From NCBI RefSeq assembly GCF_040546275.1, contig NZ_JBEPNO010000002.1:248001-312000 (forward strand): 64,000 bases of DNA, written 5' to 3'. A program made the translations under genes and the position numbers. Source of the DNA: Nakamurella sp040546275. GTDB taxonomy: Bacteria > Actinomycetota > Actinomycetes > Mycobacteriales > Nakamurellaceae. Positions 60,297 to 64,000 of this stretch are shown piece after piece (positions within the stretch are counted from its first letter, which is position 1; the number at the start of each line of letters is the position of its first letter). The notes beneath the pieces are model-generated. The model made no database searches. It was not told where the DNA came from and was given only the letters and a program-made list of their open reading frames with translations.

Positions 60297-60351
60297 GCCG
60301 TTCGCCCAAGCTCGTAGTTCGGCGTGGTGCTCGATGGTGTTGTCTTGGGGG

Positions 60352-61134
60352 TCATGCGAGCGCTCCTTGGGCGGTGAGCCAGGTGAGGACCTGGCGGTAG
60401 TCGTCGGTGACCGGGGCGGTCGGGTCGTAGAGCGGTAGTGGTTCGCGGGCGGCGTAGGACTCCGGGACTCGGACGGCGCGGCGGACTGCGGGGGCGACCT
60501 TGTCGGTCCATTGGCCTTGCAGCTGTTCCAGGGCGTCGGTGTAGTGCCGGCCGGCGGAGCGGGGCGGAATGATCGAGGGGACGACGCCGGCGAGGGTCAG
60601 GCCCGGCCGGTACACCTTGCGGACCTTGTCCAAGGTTTTGGCGATCAGTGGGAGACCGCCGAGTTCCTTCATGCCGGGTGCTGTGACGGTCAGCATCTTC
60701 TCGGAGGCGACCAACGCGGAAACGGTTAACAGGCCCAGGGATCCGGGGCAGTCGATGATCGTCACCTGGGCTGGGTCGTCGTCGGATTCCAACGCGATGC
60801 GCAGCAGCTGCTCGGCTCCGGTGAGACGGGAGAGCCGAAGTTCGATTCCTTCCATCCGGTCCCGGTTGACCGGGACGACCCGAAGCCCAGGGATGGCGGT
60901 GGTGTGCCGGGCGGCGGTGAGGTTCACCGTGCCGATCTCGGCTTCCAGAACGTCAGCGATGGTCGGTTGACCGGCGGTCACATCGACGCCTGCCCAATGG
61001 GTGGCGTTGCCCTGCGGGTCGAAATCGACCAGGTCGCAGGTGATCCCGGATTGGGCGATCAATGCGGCGAGGGTGACACCGAGGGTGGTTTTGCCGGCGG
61101 AGCCGGAAGCGTTGGCAATGGAGATCACGGTCAT
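60352..61134 (-). CDS. parA: ParA-like ATPase without the signature lysine
   Basis: A 260-residue Walker-type partition ATPase. Walker A reads SGSAGKTTL at residues about 10-18 where ParA normally has KGGVGKTT, so the P-loop lysine is present but the deviant signature lysine is replaced by Ser. Switch I is DFDPQGNA and the Walker B-like strand is VTIIDCPG. Later ALVASEKMLTVTAP and AGVVPSIIPPR match ParA/Soj. It presumably forms ATP-dependent DNA-bound dimers that move the plasmid. Convergent to the sortase operon and upstream of the small genes above. ParB lies 15 bases to 670 bases away on the same strand. Confidence 0.85.
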   Translation of the reverse strand: MTVISIANASGSAGKTTLGVTLAALIAQSGITCDLVDFDPQGNATHWAGVDVTAGQPTIADVLEAEIGTVNLTAARHTTAIPGLRVVPVNRDRMEGIELRLSRLTGAEQLLRIALESDDDPAQVTIIDCPGSLGLLTVSALVASEKMLTVTAPGMKELGGLPLIAKTLDKVRKVYRPGLTLAGVVPSIIPPRSAGRHYTDALEQLQGQWTDKVAPAVRRAVRVPESYAAREPLPLYDPTAPVTDDYRQVLTWLTAQGALA

Positions 61135-61149
61135 GACAAGGGGGGCCTT

Positions 61150-61749
61150 TCAGGCTGACGTTGGGTCGGTCGGCTGGGGCAGGTTCTCCGTGGAGCGGCT
61201 TGAGGAGTCGGTACACCAACCCGTCGGGTGAGTTGGTGGCCGGTGGTCCCCACCGTCGTTCGGCCGGGTCACGTAGTGGCCGGCGGCTGCGTCTTGGTCG
61301 GAGACGGCGTCGATGTAGCGGCGGACTTCCGCGGTGATGTCGCCGGCGGTGGTCGCCTCAACGGTGACGGTGCAGGAGAGGCGACCCCAGGAGCCTTCTG
61401 AGTGCAGATCCAGTTGACCGTCCCTGCCGTAGAGGCTCCAGATTTCGCTGTGCGACTGAAATACCAGGCAGTCGGTCCAGCCATCGGGTGGCGGGGTGGA
61501 GAGCATTTGGGCGCGGATTTGGTCGATCGTCGGATTGTCGTTCGGCGGGAACAGGATCTGGCCGAAGGTCGGGGTTGCTGCGAGGTCGCACGGTTTGTAT
61601 GGGTGCCACCACCCGATGTTTGAGTCGTACCACTCCTCGCCGGTGTCGGTGGCGCAGCAGCCGAGCAATTCGGCCTCGGTGAATTCGCGTTTGATCGCGG
61701 CGAACAGTTCGTTGGTTCCGGTTGTGTATGGGCGGATCTCGGTGATCAC
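61150..61749 (-). CDS. Unknown soluble protein between parA and parB
   Basis: A 199-residue protein starting MITEIRPYTTGTNELFAAIKREFTEAE, with three Cys (GCCATDTG and WTDCLVF), Trp-rich and acidic, with a Pro/Thr/Ser tail. Its ends are 15 bases before parA and 54 bases after parB, so the three probably share a transcript. It may be a partition accessory factor. No family recognised. Confidence 0.5.
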   Translation of the reverse strand: MITEIRPYTTGTNELFAAIKREFTEAELLGCCATDTGEEWYDSNIGWWHPYKPCDLAATPTFGQILFPPNDNPTIDQIRAQMLSTPPPDGWTDCLVFQSHSEIWSLYGRDGQLDLHSEGSWGRLSCTVTVEATTAGDITAEVRRYIDAVSDQDAAAGHYVTRPNDGGDHRPPTHPTGWCTDSSSRSTENLPQPTDPTSA

Positions 61750-61803
61750 GGCGGGATTCCTTCTGGTTGGCGGGCGTCGGCTGTTAGGTGATTGCGGTGG
61801 GCG

Positions 61804-63312
61804 CTACTGGTCGTCGTCCAGGTAGTCGATGAGGGCGGCGAGGTGGGCTTGGCCGGTGGCGTCGAACGGCTGGTCGGCGAGTTCGTGGGCCACGTTTTGT
61901 TCCATGCCGCTCATGGCCACTGCGAGCGCGGCTGCGGTGCGAGCGGCCGGGTCGCGGTGGGCGACGTTGCCGAGCCAGTCCTGGAAGGTATTCCAGGTGT
62001 CGGCGTCGAGTCCGGCGAACTGCTGGGTGCGGGCGTCGGAGTAGTCGAAGGCGATCGACAGGACGAAAAGGGTGAGGTATTCCAGGGTCTGCTCGGGGGA
62101 GGGGCTGGAGGCGAGATAGCTGGTGATGTCGCGGATTCGGTCGGCGCGGCGGGTGGCGTGCGCTTCGCGGGCGGTGTCCTGCTCGATCTTCCAGGCCAGT
62201 TCGGCGGCGACCTTGTCGGCGTCGCTTGGTTCCGGGTCGGTGGGGGCGTTGCTGACGTCGTCTGGGTCGATGGGCTGGTCGTCGGGTTTTGATTCCGTGG
62301 AATCACGGGGGGTGATCGGTCCGGGGGTGGGTGCGTTCCATGGCCAGGGTTTGTCGGCGGTCGTCCAGTATTCGATTTCGCCGGTCCGCTCGGTGATGGA
62401 GCCTAGGAGGGACTTGTGGCGGCGGGCACCTTCGATGTCGGCGGGTGTGCGCAGGGAGTGCGACCACGAGTCGCGGCCGAATTCGGTGCGGGGGTCGATG
62501 ATCCGGATCTTGTCGGCGGCCAGAGTGCTTTTGGACCGTGATGTTTCGGAGGCGACTTCCAGTGCGCGGAGCGCTTCTTTCACGGCGACGTCGATGCTCC
62601 ACCGGTATTTGATGTGGTTGTCGTAGGCGGTGAGGCGGTTGGCCGGCGGGAGGTCCATCAGCCGGGCGGCGTCCTGTAGTTGCAGCGTGCCGGCGCGGAC
62701 GGCGTCCTGCGCGTCGGTGGGGAGTTTGAGCAGGGCGAGACGTTTGGATACCTGGCTCTGGCTGATCCCGGTGCGGGTGGCGATGTCGCGTTGCTTCATG
62801 CCTCCCTCGGATAGGCGTTGCAGGGCGGCGGCTTCGTCCATGGGGTCGAGCGCGGCCCGGTGGATGTTCTCGATCAGCATGGCGGCGACGGCGTTCTCGT
62901 CGCCGGCCAGGTCGTTGCGGACGGAGATGGGCAGCTCGGTGAGTCCGGCCTGCGCGGCGGCGGCGTGGCGTCGGTGCCCGGCGATGATGACCCATTGCGT
63001 TTGCGGGTCGAACCGGGGGGGTTTCGGGTTGGCCGCTTTGAAAGATTCGATCGACACGACGGTGAGCGGGGTGATGACGCCGAGGGTCTGCATGGAGGCG
63101 GCGAGGTCGGTCAGGTCGCCCAGCCCGGTGCGGGCGTTCTCCGGGTGCGGTACGACGGTGACCAGGGGCACGGTGACGGGTTTGGTGGGCGGTCCGGTGA
63201 CGGTGGTGGTGCCGGTGAGGGAGGCGACGATGCCGTTGGGGTCTTCCTGGTCGGTGGTGTCGATCGGTCCGATGGCGGCGGCTGTCAGGTTAGGGCGGGC
63301 ACGGGGCGGCAT
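61804..63312 (-). CDS. parB: ParB-like partition protein
   Basis: A 502-residue centromere-binding protein. The N-terminal CTPase-type domain has PLVTVVPHPENARTG, GHRRHAAAAQAG (box II, GERR form varied to GHRR) and ENIHRAALDPMDEA (ENxxR motif). The central HTH is KQRDIATRTGISQSQVSKRLALLKL. The long C-terminus carries an acidic linker and helical dimer region. The gene contains one palindrome at 62290-62305 in its coding sequence. ATG 63312 has AAAGG upstream. It probably loads at the TGATTCC palindromes. Confidence 0.85.
   Translation of the reverse strand: MPPRARPNLTAAAIGPIDTTDQEDPNGIVASLTGTTTVTGPPTKPVTVPLVTVVPHPENARTGLGDLTDLAASMQTLGVITPLTVVSIESFKAANPKPPRFDPQTQWVIIAGHRRHAAAAQAGLTELPISVRNDLAGDENAVAAMLIENIHRAALDPMDEAAALQRLSEGGMKQRDIATRTGISQSQVSKRLALLKLPTDAQDAVRAGTLQLQDAARLMDLPPANRLTAYDNHIKYRWSIDVAVKEALRALEVASETSRSKSTLAADKIRIIDPRTEFGRDSWSHSLRTPADIEGARRHKSLLGSITERTGEIEYWTTADKPWPWNAPTPGPITPRDSTESKPDDQPIDPDDVSNAPTDPEPSDADKVAAELAWKIEQDTAREAHATRRADRIRDITSYLASSPSPEQTLEYLTLFVLSIAFDYSDARTQQFAGLDADTWNTFQDWLGNVAHRDPAARTAAALAVAMSGMEQNVAHELADQPFDATGQAHLAALIDYLDDDQ
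62290..62305. promoter_or_regulatory. Palindrome within parB (candidate site)
   Basis: TGATTCCGTGGAATCA, exact match to the site at 58539, with perfect 7-bp arms. It lies in the coding sequence of the ParB linker. Confidence 0.55.
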
Positions 63313-63444
63313 GGCGGTGGCCTTTCGTGAGCGAGGAGATTGGCGGGAAAGTGGTTGGGCCGGTAGCGGCGTGGCCGGGCAACGTGTCACCCGCGTGTTG
63401 TGCGAAGGGGACGCACACCGGTGAGCTATCGGGCCGCACGGTTT

Positions 63445-63460
63445 TGATTCCGAGGAATCA
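63445..63460. promoter_or_regulatory. Palindrome upstream of parB (candidate site)
   Basis: TGATTCCGAGGAATCA, same arms with a GA centre, in the 205-base gap between the partial gene and parB (133 bases upstream of the parB start). It could be both operator and centromere. Confidence 0.6.
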
Positions 63461-63517
63461 CCGGAGTCAGCCGTCGGCGGGCTCGGCGCTCACCCGGTGG
63501 CCAGGGGGCTGGCTGAT

Positions 63518-64000
63518 TCAGATGATGGCGGTGAGGGTGGCTTTCGCCCAGGCTGCGGCGTCGGTCGGGCCGAGCGCTGCTCCGCCGGGAAGTGCGAAGA
63601 CCGCCTCGATCGGTGTGTCGGTGTCGCCGTCCGGGGTGTTCCACAGGTGGTAGTCCTCGCCGTCGCCGGCGTCAACTGCTGCGTCCCAACCGATTCCGCC
63701 GTATTGGAACTGCACTGTGGTGCACGCGTCGTATCCGCGGTTGAGCCGGACCGCGCCGTCGGGGAATTCGCGGGTGAACGCGTCGAGGTAGCCGATGAGT
63801 TCGGTGTGCACCGGAACCCACTGGCACCAGGCGCTCTGGGCCGAGAAGAGCGGGTCGGCGATCGGTGCCAGGATGCGGGCGTCGAAGGACAGCAACGTCT
63901 TTCGTCCGGGCAGCTGGTGCTTGGTGATCTCGCCCTGCGTGCCGTTCTCACCGGTGATGACGAGTATTTCGTCGCTGACCGCGCCGGCGACGGCGGTGCC
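63518..64000 (-). CDS. Unknown element protein, 5' partial
   Basis: Open from the window edge to a stop at 63518. The visible 160 residues are soluble and Trp/Asp-rich: ITGENGTQGEITKHQLPGRK, then AWCQWVPVHTELIGYL and YDACTTVQFQYGGIGWDAA, ending in AWAKATLTAII. The N-terminus is missing. The tail length and composition recall the 199-residue protein between parA and parB, and both may belong to one unknown family, which is only an impression. Confidence 0.5.
   Translation of the reverse strand, partial: GTAVAGAVSDEILVITGENGTQGEITKHQLPGRKTLLSFDARILAPIADPLFSAQSAWCQWVPVHTELIGYLDAFTREFPDGAVRLNRGYDACTTVQFQYGGIGWDAAVDAGDGEDYHLWNTPDGDTDTPIEAVFALPGGAALGPTDAAAWAKATLTAII

Larger units (their letters stand above)
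43830..64000. mobile_element. Integrated plasmid-like/integrative element, left part
   Basis: From the tRNA-fMet 3' end to the window end the genes are accessory: repressor, excisionase-like protein, adenine methylase, replication-like protein with internal repeats, surface adhesin and sortase, and ParA/ParB with palindromic sites. Codon use also relaxes, with more third-position T and G in the 44-50 kb genes. The left boundary at the tRNA is typical. No integrase, relaxase or second copy of the tRNA 3' end is in the window, so the right end and integration enzyme are not seen and the exact boundary is inferred. Confidence 0.75.

Noticed and set aside
43830..64000. Integrase or relaxase gene on the element
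   Set aside because: No tyrosine or serine recombinase motif and no relaxase HUH or MobF signature found on either strand; presumably beyond the window.

Overview
The window is high-GC DNA from an actinomycete. The evidence is GC-rich third codon positions, many GTG and TTG starts, a WhiB7 regulator with an RGRPRK AT-hook, a MhuD-type haem oxygenase, UvrD2, and actinobacterial protein families such as PPA1309 and UPF0182. Two blocks follow gene orders that I recall from Mycobacterium tuberculosis. One is hrcA-dnaJ-rsmE-phoH-ybeY-corC-CDA-like-era. The other is nudC-uvrD2-whiB7-ABC1 kinase-zincin-PDZ protease-UPF0182. A Nakamurella-like or related genus would fit, but that is inference.

Chromosomal part (1 to about 43.83 kb). 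1-10.5 kb is a mixed housekeeping and metabolic stretch: a truncated MFS exporter, a coupled amidohydrolase/YjbR/Mug operon, a GGDEF protein, lepA, a LacI regulator, a sensor-domain membrane protein beside mhuD, and a lipoprotein of the PQQ-sugar-dehydrogenase fold. 10.6-12.6 kb holds hemW with two tiny membrane genes. 12.6-21.7 kb is the heat-shock and ribosome-maturation block, introduced by a degenerate CIRCE operator upstream of hrcA. It runs through many 4-nt stop/start overlaps, which suggests translational coupling. 21.8-29.4 kb carries a SIS-domain sugar-phosphate enzyme, an M20 peptidase, a paired active/inactive M16 peptidase set with lysine-rich N-termini, and nudC. 29.5-43.7 kb carries uvrD2, a whiB7 locus with an upstream ORF and leader hairpins, an ABC1 kinase, a ThiF-like protein, a zincin-like protein, a PDZ/S16 protease and a UPF0182 membrane protein, and ends in an initiator tRNA gene.

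Accessory part (about 43.83 kb to the window end). From the 3' end of tRNA-fMet onward the content changes to that of an integrated plasmid or integrative element. A repressor gene reads into the antisense strand of the tRNA and faces an excisionase-like gene. After it come two unknown genes, a D12-class adenine methylase, and a winged-helix replication-like gene that contains iteron-like repeats next to an AT-rich tract (a candidate origin). A cell-surface cassette follows: secreted M14-like peptidase, a giant repeat adhesin and a class-F-like sortase. Convergent to this is a partition cassette with an atypical ParA and a ParB. 16-bp palindromes (arms TGATTCC/GGAATCA) occur in and around it and look like its centromere. 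The right end and any integrase are outside the window.

How it fits together: the chromosomal half is mainly protein and ribosome quality control and stress or drug response. The accessory half has modules for control of excision, replication, partition, DNA modification and surface contact, as expected of a self-maintaining mobile element. Conjugation genes were not seen here.
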